A stretch of DNA of 64,000 bases. Origin: Leuconostoc mesenteroides subsp. mesenteroides. GTDB lineage: Bacteria; Bacillota; Bacilli; Lactobacillales; Lactobacillaceae. Each line of letters starts with the position of its first letter. Positions within the stretch are counted from its first letter, which is position 1. A model generated the notes under the pieces. That model was not told the origin of the DNA and did no database searches. It saw only the letters and a list, made by a program, of their open reading frames with translations. Both the position numbers and the translations under genes were made by a program. Below, piece after piece: positions 1 to 10,618 of this stretch. The stretch spans positions 212,501 to 276,500 of the forward strand of contig CP046062.1 in assembly GCA_009676745.1 (NCBI GenBank), written 5' to 3'.

Positions 1-370
1 CTATCACCCTCTATAGCCAAGCTTCCCAACTTGTTCTGCTATAAAACACTTTTGTAACTCTTATATATCAGTCCTACAACCCCAACATGCAAGCACGTTG
101 GTTTGGGCTCTTCCCCGTTCGCTCGCCGCTACTTAGGGAATCGATTTTTCTTTCTGCTCCTGCTGCTAATGAGATGTTTCAGTTCACAGCGTATTCCGTC
201 AAATATCCTATGTATTCAGATACAGACAACTCTTACGAGTTAGGTTTCCCCATTCGGAAATCTCTGGGTCATAGCGTACTTACCGCTCACCAAAGCTTAT
301 CGTAGTTAGTCACGTCCTTCATCGGCTCCTAGTGCCAAGGCATTCACCACGCGCCCTTATTAACTTAACC
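1..370 (-). rRNA. 23S ribosomal RNA, 5' part (partial)
   Basis: The minus strand from about 370 downward reads as the conserved 5' end of bacterial 23S rRNA, beginning GGTTAAGTTAATAAGGGCGC and continuing with the conserved segment that includes CCTTGGCACTAGGAGCC. The rest lies outside the window. The exact 5' end is estimated from family knowledge and may be off by a few bases. It is the third RNA of the operon 16S - tRNA-Ala - 23S transcribed leftward. Confidence 0.95.
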
Positions 371-2298
<1,928 letters not shown>

Positions 2299-2489
2299 AT
2301 TTGAAGATTGCTCTTCGATTAAACTGACTATTTTTCGCTATATCTCTATAACGTAATCCGTTTATTGTTTGTTACGAATTGACTTCGCAAATTTGTTTTT
2401 GTTACTTTACGTAACAGCTACAGATTCGTTTGTTCAAAGTTTTGTTCAGTTTTCAATGTGCTACTTGTTGTCGCTGAGACAACTATATT

Positions 2490-2518
2490 ATCTTATCACG
2501 CTCTTTTCGATTTGTCAA
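2490..2518 (-). promoter_or_regulatory. rRNA promoter P2 (proximal)
   Basis: Minus strand TTGACA (2513-2518), 17-base spacer, TAAGAT (2490-2495). Perfect -35, good -10, and placed about 190 bases upstream of mature 16S. Seen directly in the sequence; function is inferred. Confidence 0.75.
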
Positions 2519-2583
2519 CTACTTCTTTTCGTTGCTTCCTCTCTCTTTTCGCGCTCGTTCCTTCGTAAGAAAGAACTATTATA

Positions 2584-2611
2584 AATATACTCTCTTTATT
2601 AAAAAAGTCAA
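2584..2611 (-). promoter_or_regulatory. rRNA promoter P1 (distal)
   Basis: Minus strand TTGACT (2606-2611), 16-base spacer, TATATT (2584-2589). It stands about 90 bases upstream of P2, the tandem arrangement usual for rRNA operons. Confidence 0.6.
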
Positions 2612-2619
2612 CCCTTCTA

Positions 2620-2997
2620 TCAGTTTTCTTCAAAACTAACAAACAATGTCGTTTTTAAGGTTTTTAAGAGATCATGAATTTTATTGGCAGGCATAAATTC
2701 CAGTTTAGAATTTAATTCTTGTTCAATCTTCTCGGTATCTCTCACTTCAAACGAATAGATTGATAACAACTCACCGTCAATTTCCACACTAGTCAATTCA
2801 CCAAGACGCCAATCATTAAAATTCACCGGACCTAATTCTTTTAAACCACGTAGTGCTGCTCCTAAAGACGTATCATTATTATGTTTATGCATTTTTGTTG
2901 TGAAGAACTGGTAGCCATTTTCTTTTTTTTGTACTAAAAAATAAGGTAGATTATCTTCCACCGCAATTGCTGTTACTGCTATCAACGACATATTCAC
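2620..2997 (-). CDS. hypothetical protein, translationally coupled to S1-domain gene
   Basis: A 125-residue protein without a recognised family. The opening beta-rich segment (SLIAVTAIAVEDNLPYFLVQ) followed by a mixed alpha/beta body is faintly reminiscent of a degenerate NUDIX-type fold, but no NUDIX box is visible, so no activity is claimed. There is no signal peptide or membrane segment. The GTG at 2995-2997 follows the stop codon of the upstream S1-domain gene directly. An ATG two codons downstream (2989-2991) is an equally plausible start, with GGGAAG upstream. The tight coupling suggests co-expression with the S1 protein. Its downstream end faces the rRNA promoters. Confidence 0.7.
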   Translation of the reverse strand: MNMSLIAVTAIAVEDNLPYFLVQKKENGYQFFTTKMHKHNNDTSLGAALRGLKELGPVNFNDWRLGELTSVEIDGELLSIYSFEVRDTEKIEQELNSKLEFMPANKIHDLLKTLKTTLFVSFEEN

Positions 2998-3381
2998 TCA
3001 CTTCCCGAGACGCCTAAGCGCCTCTTCAATCCATTCACCCTGTTTATCAGCAATAGATGCAAAACCATATTCTAAATGATAGTTTGTCCAAAAACGTTTT
3101 TTTAAAGTATAATTTTTACCAATCATTTTTTGGTTAGCACTTATCATTTCATCTTGACGCAAGGATAAACTTATTTTGCCATTATACTGTTCGATATCCA
3201 TAACTACGACGCTAACTTCTTTACCTACTTTTAATTCACCGTTCAAATCACGAACAATACCTGATTTGCATTCCGAAATATGGATAAGACCTTGTGTATG
3301 ATCGTCTAATGATACGAATGCTCCATATGGTTGAATCCCCGTTATACGTCCTTTTAATTTTTGACCTACAGAATACTTCAT
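2998..3381 (-). CDS. S1 RNA-binding domain protein (CvfD/YugI-like)
   Basis: A 127-residue cytosolic protein. Residues 1-70 form an S1/OB-fold RNA-binding domain with the family hallmarks VGQKLKGRITGIQPYGAFV, GLIHISE and KISLSLR; the C-terminal part is a short helical tail. Family members (YugI general stress protein 13 in Bacillus, CvfD in streptococci) bind RNA or ribosomes and act as post-transcriptional regulators; that role is inherited from the family. It is followed without a gap by a hypothetical gene. A TATAAT box at 3401-3406 lies just upstream, beyond the terminator of the cyclophilin gene, so it probably has its own promoter. Confidence 0.85.
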   Translation of the reverse strand: MKYSVGQKLKGRITGIQPYGAFVSLDDHTQGLIHISECKSGIVRDLNGELKVGKEVSVVVMDIEQYNGKISLSLRQDEMISANQKMIGKNYTLKKRFWTNYHLEYGFASIADKQGEWIEEALRRLGK

Positions 3382-3400
3382 TTTTTTGCCTCTGCATTTT

Positions 3401-3406
3401 ATTATA
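3401..3406 (-). promoter_or_regulatory. -10 box of the S1-domain gene
   Basis: Minus strand TATAAT about 20 bases upstream of the ATG at 3381. The -35 region is poor, so this is a partial promoter call. Confidence 0.45.
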
Positions 3407-3440
3407 TCATGGTCTGTTAGTTGTTCGTCCGTTTGAACAA

Positions 3441-3465
3441 TAAAAAAGCAGGTTATACACCTGCT
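3441..3465 (-). terminator. terminator of the cyclophilin gene
   Basis: Minus strand hairpin AGCAGGT-loop-ACCTGCT followed by T6. The stem includes the last codons of the cyclophilin gene. Confidence 0.85.
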
Positions 3466-4040
3466 ATCTCAATCGTATGGATAATTACATCTTCACGTGG
3501 CTTATCCGACATATCAACTTTTACTTTTGCTATTTCATCGACAATATTGAATCCTTCAATCACTTGGCCAAACACAGTGTGTTTACCATCCAACCATGGT
3601 GTACCGCCTTTTTGTCGATAAAAATCGGCTACTTCTGCCGGCAAACTACGTAATGCCGAAACCATTTGTGTTGGAAAATTAGATGCCTGTACAATGAAAA
3701 ACTGTGATCCATTCGTATTAGGTCCAGCGTTAGCCATCGAAAGAGCGCCATAAGTATTAAACAAATGATCGCTAAACTCATCTTCAAAGCTACCGCCCCA
3801 AATGCTTTCACCACCCATACCAGTTCCTTCAGGATCGCCACCTTGAATCATAAAATCACTGATAACACGGTGAAAAATACCATCGTTGTAATAACCATTT
3901 TTTGCATGTGTAATAAAATTTTCGACAGTTTTCGGCGCAATATCAGAAAACAATTTAACTCTAATATCACCTTTATTTGTTTTAAAAGTTGCAACAGGGC
4001 CACTATAATTAGCAGCATCTAATTGTGGATACTCTACCAT
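3453..4040 (-). CDS. peptidyl-prolyl cis-trans isomerase, cyclophilin type
   Basis: A 195-residue cytosolic cyclophilin that catalyses cis-trans isomerisation of X-Pro bonds during protein folding. Recognised by [53 protein letters not shown] (split over residues about 50-80), the Gln of GSQFFIV, and the [11 protein letters not shown] segment near the C-terminus. The active-site Arg/Phe/Gln and His positions are present. A long insert around [21 protein letters not shown] is typical of Lactobacillales PpiB-like enzymes. There is no export signal. It is a single gene with its own terminator, following rpoZ. Confidence 0.93.
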   Translation of the reverse strand: MVEYPQLDAANYSGPVATFKTNKGDIRVKLFSDIAPKTVENFITHAKNGYYNDGIFHRVISDFMIQGGDPEGTGMGGESIWGGSFEDEFSDHLFNTYGALSMANAGPNTNGSQFFIVQASNFPTQMVSALRSLPAEVADFYRQKGGTPWLDGKHTVFGQVIEGFNIVDEIAKVKVDMSDKPREDVIIHTIEIAGV

Positions 4041-4079
4041 GAATTTTCTCCTAAAATTATAAAAAACGCCTGTTGGCGT

Positions 4080-4292
4080 TTATACTTCGTCTTCAAATTT
4101 GGGGTCAATAATGACAGCACCATTTTCAATTTCTTCTAACGCTTGCCCAACAGACTTATTCGATTCGAATGTTTCTTGAGTTGCTGGCAAACCAGCATCT
4201 AACTCACGAGCACGCTTTGCGCCTAAAGCAATTAGCTTATAACGTGAATCAACCTTTTCTAATAGCTTATCAACTGATGGATATAGTAACAT
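4080..4292 (-). CDS. rpoZ: RNA polymerase omega subunit
   Basis: A 70-residue omega subunit that helps assemble RNA polymerase and binds beta'. The start is placed at the ATG at 4290-4292, where [18 protein letters not shown] begins and AGGAGAAAG stands upstream; an upstream in-frame start would overlap the end of gmk and adds residues atypical of the family. Signature [20 protein letters not shown] is intact. The gmk-rpoZ order is the standard Firmicutes arrangement and the two genes are probably co-transcribed. Confidence 0.93.
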   Translation of the reverse strand: MLLYPSVDKLLEKVDSRYKLIALGAKRARELDAGLPATQETFESNKSVGQALEEIENGAVIIDPKFEDEV

Positions 4293-4302
4293 GTCTTTCT
4301 CC

Positions 4303-4899
4303 TTATTGTATCTTATCAAATACACGAGTTACGCGTAAGCGTTCTGCTGTAATGATTGATTTGATTCGTTCAACTGCATTTGAAACTACATCGTTTTCAA
4401 CAGCATAATCGTAATTAATCATCATTTTAAGTTCATCACGTGCCGCTGCAACTCTTTTTTCAATCACATCAGCAGAATCTGTACCACGACCGACCAAACG
4501 ATCGCGTAGATTTGTTAAATCTGGCGGTGTTAAAAATATGTAAATACCTTCTGGCATTTTTGATTTAACTTGCAAAGCACCTTGAACGTCTATTTCCAAA
4601 AAAACATCACGCCCGCTTGCTAGCGTCTCATCTATAAAGCTTTTAGGTGTTCCGTAATAGTTACTGACATATTTTGCATACTCTAACATGTCACCATTAT
4701 TAATTTTTTCTTCAAACTGTTCACGGGTTACAAAAAAATAATCTTCACCGTCTACTTCTCCAGCACGGGGCTGACGTGTTGTAGCGGAAATCGAATATTG
4801 AAAATCAATGCTTTCTTCTTCAAAAATTGCTTTACGTACAGTGCCTTTTCCGACACCTGAGGGCCCTGAAAGTACGATTAATAAACCACGCTGAGTCAT
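4303..4899 (-). CDS. gmk: guanylate kinase
   Basis: A 198-residue cytosolic enzyme that phosphorylates GMP to GDP using ATP, essential for guanine nucleotide supply. The P-loop GPSGVGKG is at residues 12-19. The GMP-binding segment with [17 protein letters not shown] and DYFFV follows, then the [13 protein letters not shown] and [14 protein letters not shown] motifs. Length is normal. GAGGAAT precedes the ATG by 5-6 bases. It is the first gene of the gmk-rpoZ unit. Confidence 0.96.
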   Translation of the reverse strand: MTQRGLLIVLSGPSGVGKGTVRKAIFEEESIDFQYSISATTRQPRAGEVDGEDYFFVTREQFEEKINNGDMLEYAKYVSNYYGTPKSFIDETLASGRDVFLEIDVQGALQVKSKMPEGIYIFLTPPDLTNLRDRLVGRGTDSADVIEKRVAAARDELKMMINYDYAVENDVVSNAVERIKSIITAERLRVTRVFDKIQ

Positions 4900-5085
4900 A
4901 ATATTCCTCTTTATAAACTAATAAGAACATTATAGCAATTTACCTTTACAATATCAATATTAACATAAACACAGCCATTATAGTGAATATTTGTTCCCAT
5001 AGACAAATATAGACTTTATAAACAAAAAATGCCTATTTATCAGCATAATAGTATTCAAGAAACGTTTAAGAAACTTTCCTTCAAT

Positions 5086-5114
5086 TTGCTTATTTGAACG
5101 TTTGTTCGTATAAT
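5086..5114 (+). promoter_or_regulatory. promoter of the small gene at 5148
   Basis: TTGCTT (5086-5091), 17-base spacer, TATAAT (5109-5114). It sits 34 bases upstream of the chosen ATG. Confidence 0.65.
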
Positions 5115-5147
5115 GAATTTATATAACAACGAGTGGAGAAGACTGGT

Positions 5148-5474
5148 ATGCAAAATTATATTATCCAACATCAATTTCAAGCACCATTACATCATTTACT
5201 TCAAAAACTTATTCAATACGTTGCCTCAAAAAAATCAGTATCTTTGAAGCGCCAATTAAATGCACAGGAAATTATAATACGCTTAGAACTAGCGCTCAAT
5301 ACCACTGATCCTGTAACCATTCAACTTAATGACTCTTTGTTCAGTGAGCATGTTACGCAGTTGTATGGATACATGTACCAAAATAACCATGGTCAGCTTT
5401 TCATACAGTCACATAAGACTCATAAGTTTTCTAATATAGCACCTGGAATGATTCGGCACATATCATTTAGTTGA
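5148..5474 (+). CDS. hypothetical protein
   Basis: A 108-residue protein of unknown family, the only plus-strand gene in the first 11 kb. The ATG at 5148 is chosen because GGAGAAG lies 8 bases upstream; a GTG further up would include that ribosome-binding site. No signal peptide, membrane segment or metal-binding motif is visible. The sequence is mixed alpha/beta with a basic stretch (ASKKSVSLKRQ). A good promoter directly upstream and a hairpin downstream argue that it is a real single-gene unit. Confidence 0.7.
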   Translation: MQNYIIQHQFQAPLHHLLQKLIQYVASKKSVSLKRQLNAQEIIIRLELALNTTDPVTIQLNDSLFSEHVTQLYGYMYQNNHGQLFIQSHKTHKFSNIAPGMIRHISFS

Positions 5475-5495
5475 CTGCAAGCCATATGTGTACAT

Positions 5496-5520
5496 AAAAA
5501 AGCACAATCATAGTTGTGCT
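5496..5520 (-). terminator. terminator between convergent hypothetical genes
   Basis: Minus strand hairpin AGCACAA-loop-TTGTGCT followed by T6, just after the stop of the 5521-6597 gene. In the plus direction the U-tract is poor, so it mainly serves the minus strand. Confidence 0.75.
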
Positions 5521-6597
5521 TTAACTAAGTTTTTCTATTTCTGTCATGTCTAGCTTTTCAAGTAAAGAATTAATCGCAACTATATCAATATACCGATCAA
5601 TATCAAGAGTCCCTGCTACAAGGTCACCTAGCCCTGTGAGGGCTTTTTTACTACTCAAAAAGGTTAAATAGGATTTAACCTCACCACCGATACCATCTAA
5701 ATCAAGCCACTGTGGTGTCCAATAATCTAACAGGTATTTTTCAGCAAATGCATTTAATAAATTCGCTCGCCATAATTTGTGTGTTGCGTTAAACTCATGT
5801 GCCATGCCTTCATGAAAAGCATAAAGCATATTAATGACATTATCACTGACAACATCTTTAACAGAAGCTTCTTGGAACTTTTTTAGGCTTTTTTCAGCAA
5901 ATTCAAGCTCTGTTTGCACTTCATCAGGTGACAACGATGGTTGTAATTTTTGCACATCATTAGTATTCTTTAAAGGCTTCATTTTAGGTGATAATCCGCG
6001 GAATGTCTCGTTGATGATTTCCAAGTTAAAATCATCATCTTCTTCATTTTCCGACAAAAACTTAAATTGTAGTTCATCAATAGCATTTGACGTCTTCATC
6101 ATTTCCGCAACATCTTTACCTTGCCACTTGAAAAAATTAATTGCGATTACTGTGCGCATAATCATTCGCCAAAAATTAACATCAAACTTCGGTGCGTGGG
6201 CAATAAATCTTTGATTAACGCTGCTTTCTTTGACCAAAAATTGTTGCATATCGTACAAGACAGGTACTAAGAGTACAAAATAACGCCAATCACGATCATC
6301 GCTATTTACTAATGCTGCTTGCATAACTTCATTCAAATTGACTGTAGCACGTTCATTGCTAGTAAATTTCGTAAAATTTTGCTGCACAATGGTCGCAATC
6401 ACGTCATCTAGGAAAAAAGAAGCTACTTCAAATGTTTCTGTAGAATATTTGGTATTGTACGTCAAATAATACCGTGCACGTAAAAAGCCCGCAAAATCAT
6501 TATAATTAAATTCTGGTAGTATATTTTTTGAAGTGAATTTCTGCTTTGACTTTGTATGACGCATTTTTTTTAGTTGCGCTGATTTTCCTTGTTTCAT
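5521..6597 (-). CDS. hypothetical protein, 358 aa
   Basis: A large cytosolic protein that I do not recognise. It starts with a very basic tail (KQGKSAQLKKMRHTKSKQK) and continues as a mostly alpha-helical, acidic body, with a charged low-complexity stretch near residues 185-245 (ENEEDDDF, then KMKPLKNTNDV). No catalytic motif, signal peptide or membrane segment is visible. The ATG at 6597 lacks a clear Shine-Dalgarno sequence. It follows another hypothetical gene (6660-7010) on the same strand, 62 bases away. Confidence 0.65.
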   Translation of the reverse strand: MKQGKSAQLKKMRHTKSKQKFTSKNILPEFNYNDFAGFLRARYYLTYNTKYSTETFEVASFFLDDVIATIVQQNFTKFTSNERATVNLNEVMQAALVNSDDRDWRYFVLLVPVLYDMQQFLVKESSVNQRFIAHAPKFDVNFWRMIMRTVIAINFFKWQGKDVAEMMKTSNAIDELQFKFLSENEEDDDFNLEIINETFRGLSPKMKPLKNTNDVQKLQPSLSPDEVQTELEFAEKSLKKFQEASVKDVVSDNVINMLYAFHEGMAHEFNATHKLWRANLLNAFAEKYLLDYWTPQWLDLDGIGGEVKSYLTFLSSKKALTGLGDLVAGTLDIDRYIDIVAINSLLEKLDMTEIEKLS

Positions 6598-6659
6598 ATC
6601 ATAAAAGTATCAAATTAGACCACCTATATTTCGTGATCCACACTCAACACATCCTCCTT

Positions 6660-7010
6660 TTAAATACTTAAATCTAGATTGTATTTTCCATTACCAAACT
6701 CGCGTAATTTGAACTGAAATACTTGCTCGTTACGTTCTAAATTAGGTGTGATAACGGTTGCCTGTTGGCTGCCTTCTAATTCAGCAATTTCAATTGCACT
6801 ATTAATGGCTGACATTACTGGGGCAAATTCTTTAGGATCCGCAGACACATAAAACATTTCTGCATTACCATATGTTGCTGACCTGCGCATCAAACTAACT
6901 GAGACCCTATATCTGTTGGCATCAAAAATAATATGATTAAAGTTAAATCCGTGCGCATAATGAAATAATGATGATAAAAATTCTTGAGAATTAAATTTTT
7001 CTTTTGCCAT
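6660..7010 (-). CDS. hypothetical protein, 116 aa
   Basis: A small cytosolic protein of unknown family. The pattern is alpha/beta with alternating strands (HIIFDANRYRVSVSLMRR, AEMFYVSADPKEFAPV, QATVITPNLERNEQVFQFKLREF). No enzymatic motif or export signal was seen. AAGGAAAA precedes the ATG at 7010. It lies between the mutS2 terminator and the unrecognised 358-aa gene and may form a unit with the latter. Confidence 0.65.
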   Translation of the reverse strand: MAKEKFNSQEFLSSLFHYAHGFNFNHIIFDANRYRVSVSLMRRSATYGNAEMFYVSADPKEFAPVMSAINSAIEIAELEGSQQATVITPNLERNEQVFQFKLREFGNGKYNLDLSI

Positions 7011-7103
7011 GTGTTTTCCTTAAAATAGTTTCAATATAAGTATACTATAAAAAAACAATCAATTTCTGCCACATCAACCCCACTTTATTATCCACCCTAA
7101 CAA

Positions 7104-7138
7104 AATAAGAAGGCTTTCTCGTCGAAAGTCTTCTTATT
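7104..7138 (-). terminator. mutS2 operon terminator
   Basis: Minus strand hairpin with arms AATAAGAAGACTTTC and GAAAGCCTTCTTATT around CGAC, followed by TTTG. Located 15 bases after the mutS2 stop. Confidence 0.8.
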
Positions 7139-7152
7139 GATCAATCGTTAAG

Positions 7153-9555
7153 TTACTTTAATTCCACAATTGTTGCACCATCGCCACCTGCATTTGCACT
7201 AGCAAAATGATACGACTTCACGCGTCGATCAGATCTCAAAAACTCGGTAACACCTTGACGTAGCGCGCCTGTGCCTTTCCCATGTATAATTTCAACAGGA
7301 CTAATATTAGCTAGTACTGCTGTATCTAAGTACCGATCTAGTTCAGTTAGAGCAGCTTCATAACGTACACCACGCAAATCCAATGTCGATTTTACAGAAG
7401 CTCTCGCTGACCCACTGCTTGTTGTTTTTCGAATAATTTTTTGTTGCTTTTTCTTAGCTTTACTTTTTTGAGCCTTCACAGTTGCTTCAGTTTTAACAAT
7501 GTCGTCTTCATCAACAAGCATTTTTAAAATGCCCATTTCGACTTCCCATTGACCATTCTTATGTTTTTTGACTAAAGTACCTTGCTGGCTGTAGGAACGG
7601 ATAGTAATTTCATCCCCAGGAGTTAATTCTTTTACTTTTTTGGCTTTTTGTAAAATTTTATTTTTCTCCAAGGAGTCATTTTGCCGCAACTGATCAAGCT
7701 TTCCTTTTCTGGCTTGCAGTTCTTGCTCAGTTAACTCACCACGCTGTCCTGCTCTTAAACGCTCTTTACGAATTTCACTAATTAATTGTTCTGCTTTCTT
7801 TTTGGTTGCTGCGACAATATGATTAGCTTCATTTTTAGCGTCTAAAATAACATGCGCACGCTCTTTTTCCAACTTGTTTTGTGCTTCTTTTAGGGCATCT
7901 GATTTTTTTTCTGTCGCCTTGATTTGTGATTTAAGTTCTTCATTATTTTTTTTGACTTCATCTCGCTGTGCAACTAAATCAGCAATCATATTATTCAAGT
8001 CTTGATCTGATTCGTCAGTTAAAGACATTGCAGCGCCAATGACATCTTCACCAAATCCCAAGCGCTTCGCGATTGCTAAAGCGTTAGATTGTCCTGGAAC
8101 ACCCATCAAAAATTGATAAGTTGGTTGTAACGTTTCCACATCAAACACCATTGAAGCGTTTTTAGTTTCTGGTCGATTATAACCGTATAATTTCAACTCA
8201 GGGTAGTGTGTTGTAGCTATCGTATACGCCCCTAGGCTAGCAACTTTATCTAATATAGCAATTGCCAGTGCTGCCCCTTCTGCGGGGTCAGTTCCAGCGC
8301 CCAGTTCATCGAAAATAACTAATGTTTTATCATCAATGTGGTCAAGCATTGACACAATGTTGGCCATGTGGGAACTGAAAGTAGATAAGTTTTGCTCAAT
8401 TGATTGTTCATCACCAATGTCCGCAAACACTTCTTCAAAAATACCTACTGTTGAAGGTTGCCTTGTCGTTATAAATAATCCAGATTGAGCCATTAATTGT
8501 AATAGCCCAAGCGTCTTAATCGTGATCGTTTTACCACCAGTATTAGGACCTGTAATAATGATGGTTTTATAGCTATCCCCAAGACTGATATCATTAGCTA
8601 CTGCTATTTTTTTATCCAACAGTGGATGCCAAGCCTGTCGCAAATTAATATGATTCTCTAAGCTGACAGTTGGTTGCATAGCATCTAAGCGAACTGCTAA
8701 CCGCGCTTTGGCATTCACAAAATCAAAATGCCCTAAAATTTGAACATTTTGTTGAATTTCAATTGTATGTGGCTCTAATGCTGCTGATAGTTCTCGTAAC
8801 ACTCGCTGCTCTTCTGCATTTTCTTTCACACGAAGTTCGCTTAGTTTGTTACTCAATTCAACAACAGCTTGCGGTTCGACATAAAGTGTCAATCCTGTTT
8901 GACTTTGATCATGAACAACACCGCCAAACTGATTTCTATACTCTGCTTTTACTGGTAAAACATACCGATCACCCCGAATAGTAACAATCGGGTCACTCAA
9001 GTATTGCGCAGTTTTGCCTTTAGTAAATTCCTGCATCTTATTTTTAATGGCATTTTCGTGACCGACTATTTTTCCTCGAACCGATTTTAATTCATATGAT
9101 GCTTCATCATTAATACGGCCAGTTAAGTCAATAGCAGTTTGAATTGATTTAGTAACCTCAGGCAACGTTTCAAGTTGTTCAGCTTGTTCAACAAGCACTT
9201 CTAGAGATTCACCAATCGACTCATCTTTCATTTGTATGAAAAAATTAGAAATAGCACTTGTATTACGTAGAACATTGCCTATTTCTGCTAATTCAGTAGC
9301 ACTTAAACTTGCTTGAATATTTAGTCTTTTCAAATGTGGTGTGATATCGGCTAATTTAGCTAGTGGAATGCCACCTTTTAAACGGTCAATCATCATCGCA
9401 TCTGCTGTTTCTTGCAGCCAATAATTGATTACATCTACATCATTAATGGGTTGCAGCGCGTCTGCCTCTTGTCGTCCAATAGGCGTTGATAGAAAATCAC
9501 TTAGTTGTAACTTAATTTTGTCATATTCTAATGTTTGTAGTACTTTTTGATTCAT
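7153..9555 (-). CDS. mutS2: MutS2 family endonuclease / ribosome-rescue ATPase
   Basis: An 800-residue MutS2. Residues 1-300 are the MutS-core/clamp helices. The ATPase has Walker A GPNTGGKTITIK near residue 334, Walker B region LVIFDELGAGTDPAEGAAL and the TTHYPELK segment. A long coiled coil spans about 510-640. The C-terminal Smr nuclease domain (about 722-800) has LDLRG and HGKGTGALR. The family suppresses recombination, and in Bacillus it has also been linked to resolving collided ribosomes; which role applies here is not evident from sequence. It is the last gene of zapA-cvpA-mutS2, the usual Firmicutes order. Confidence 0.95.
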   Translation of the reverse strand: MNQKVLQTLEYDKIKLQLSDFLSTPIGRQEADALQPINDVDVINYWLQETADAMMIDRLKGGIPLAKLADITPHLKRLNIQASLSATELAEIGNVLRNTSAISNFFIQMKDESIGESLEVLVEQAEQLETLPEVTKSIQTAIDLTGRINDEASYELKSVRGKIVGHENAIKNKMQEFTKGKTAQYLSDPIVTIRGDRYVLPVKAEYRNQFGGVVHDQSQTGLTLYVEPQAVVELSNKLSELRVKENAEEQRVLRELSAALEPHTIEIQQNVQILGHFDFVNAKARLAVRLDAMQPTVSLENHINLRQAWHPLLDKKIAVANDISLGDSYKTIIITGPNTGGKTITIKTLGLLQLMAQSGLFITTRQPSTVGIFEEVFADIGDEQSIEQNLSTFSSHMANIVSMLDHIDDKTLVIFDELGAGTDPAEGAALAIAILDKVASLGAYTIATTHYPELKLYGYNRPETKNASMVFDVETLQPTYQFLMGVPGQSNALAIAKRLGFGEDVIGAAMSLTDESDQDLNNMIADLVAQRDEVKKNNEELKSQIKATEKKSDALKEAQNKLEKERAHVILDAKNEANHIVAATKKKAEQLISEIRKERLRAGQRGELTEQELQARKGKLDQLRQNDSLEKNKILQKAKKVKELTPGDEITIRSYSQQGTLVKKHKNGQWEVEMGILKMLVDEDDIVKTEATVKAQKSKAKKKQQKIIRKTTSSGSARASVKSTLDLRGVRYEAALTELDRYLDTAVLANISPVEIIHGKGTGALRQGVTEFLRSDRRVKSYHFASANAGGDGATIVELK

Positions 9556-9570
9556 TTTATTTTCCCAAAT

Positions 9571-9597
9571 ATCTAGAACAAAAAATGTTCCTAGATT
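9571..9597. repeat. inverted repeat between cvpA and mutS2
   Basis: ATCTAG-AACA and TGTT-CCTAGAT face each other across a short A-rich loop, with no U-tract on the minus strand. It could be an mRNA-stability or attenuation hairpin within the operon. Confidence 0.4.
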
Positions 9598-9602
9598 CTA
9601 TT

Positions 9603-10124
9603 TTATAGCCACCAATTATAGATTTGATTAGCAAAAAATGGCATATTGTCTAATATATCGTTCAAAAGCGGTGTTTTTAAGAATTGATCTTGGATCCAGA
9701 TGTTCGGCATTACAGACAATAGCTCTAGGGCAAAAAATGCTATGACAGCGCCCATAATACCATACAGAAGGCCACCAAGGACCGCATCAAACCACCCCAA
9801 TAATGGGATGTGGCGGATAACACTGAAAGATTTTAATATCCAGTGACTAACAATACTACCCAAAATGAATATTATTGTAAATATTACTCCTGATGCTAAA
9901 AATTGTGACCCGTCACCAACAACATTCTGTGGTATTGTCGTTCGTACAAATTGTCCTGAGACGAAATCGGTTAATAGTTGCCCAAATGGTTTAGCAAATT
10001 TAATCGCAATATACCAAACAATTACCCATAAAATAAAACGAAGTACCGCATTAACTAATCCCATACGGTATCCCATTCTAATAGTAATTAAAATAAAAAT
10101 GACTGACAATCCTAATAAAATCAT
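9603..10124 (-). CDS. CvpA family membrane protein
   Basis: A 173-residue inner-membrane protein with about four hydrophobic segments, starting with the family-typical MILLGLSVIFILITIRMGYRMG and including LRFILWVIVWYIA. It matches the CvpA/colicin V production family, whose exact function is unsettled. The start codon overlaps the zapA stop in an ATGA arrangement, so translation is coupled. It sits between zapA and mutS2, a conserved gene order in Firmicutes. Confidence 0.88.
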   Translation of the reverse strand: MILLGLSVIFILITIRMGYRMGLVNAVLRFILWVIVWYIAIKFAKPFGQLLTDFVSGQFVRTTIPQNVVGDGSQFLASGVIFTIIFILGSIVSHWILKSFSVIRHIPLLGWFDAVLGGLLYGIMGAVIAFFALELLSVMPNIWIQDQFLKTPLLNDILDNMPFFANQIYNWWL

Positions 10125-10513
10125 TTGTCGGTTTCCTTAAATATTTTGTTTGATGCGCGCGTGCGGCTCTCTTGCTTAGCTGTAGCTATAATACTTGAAA
10201 CAGCACTTTTTTTAGGTTTCAACCTTTCTTTTTGCGATTGTAACAAATTAATTTCTGCTTGCATTTCAGCTATTTTTTCATGTAATTCATCAATTTCTGC
10301 CTGTTTATATAACTGATCTGATATTGAATTAAATGTCAAGAGAATGGCCTGATCCAATTGTGACAATTTTGGAGCAACCACTTTAATTTGCTTAATCTGC
10401 TTATTCAGTAATTCTTCGGTTGATTTAAAATGGGGCAGACTCGCTTCCCCAGAAATAATATATGTTTTTCCGGCAATAGTTGCCTTATATTGTCTTCTTT
10501 GCTGTTTTGTCAT
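10121..10513 (-). CDS. zapA: cell division protein ZapA
   Basis: A 130-residue cytosolic protein. The N-terminal half (KATIAGKTYIISGEAS, HFKSTEELLNKQIKQI) matches the ZapA FtsZ-bundling domain. Residues about 75-110 form a coiled coil (EIDELHEKIAEMQAEINLLQSQ), and the tail is basic. ZapA promotes FtsZ-ring assembly. It overlaps cvpA by four bases and begins the zapA-cvpA-mutS2 unit. Confidence 0.88.
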   Translation of the reverse strand: MTKQQRRQYKATIAGKTYIISGEASLPHFKSTEELLNKQIKQIKVVAPKLSQLDQAILLTFNSISDQLYKQAEIDELHEKIAEMQAEINLLQSQKERLKPKKSAVSSIIATAKQESRTRASNKIFKETDK

Positions 10514-10618
10514 ACATCAATTATACAATAAATCCCATTATTGCGCGGAAAAACTAACAATTCTGTTAGTTTAATTAATACGTACTAGGAAACTGAAGCC
10601 ATTTTTTTATTCCACGAC

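Larger units (their letters stand above)
2299..2619 (-). promoter_or_regulatory. rRNA operon leader and promoter region
   Basis: A 321-base stretch without protein genes. It holds two tandem promoters (listed separately), the 5' arm of the 16S processing stem (2428-2450) and an AT-rich leader. The processing arm reads ACTGAACAAAACTTTG... on the transcript and matches, in reverse complement, the spacer segment at 680-703 with one extra base and one substitution. Confidence 0.75.

Noticed and set aside
3420..3440. Inverted repeat TGTTC...TGAACA near 3421-3438 as a LexA-like or other operator
   Set aside because: Short and imperfect, located between a terminator and a weak promoter, with no supporting context.
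4293..4325. Longer rpoZ start overlapping gmk
   Set aside because: The ribosome-binding site AGGAGAAAG lies inside it and the extra residues are not found in omega subunits.
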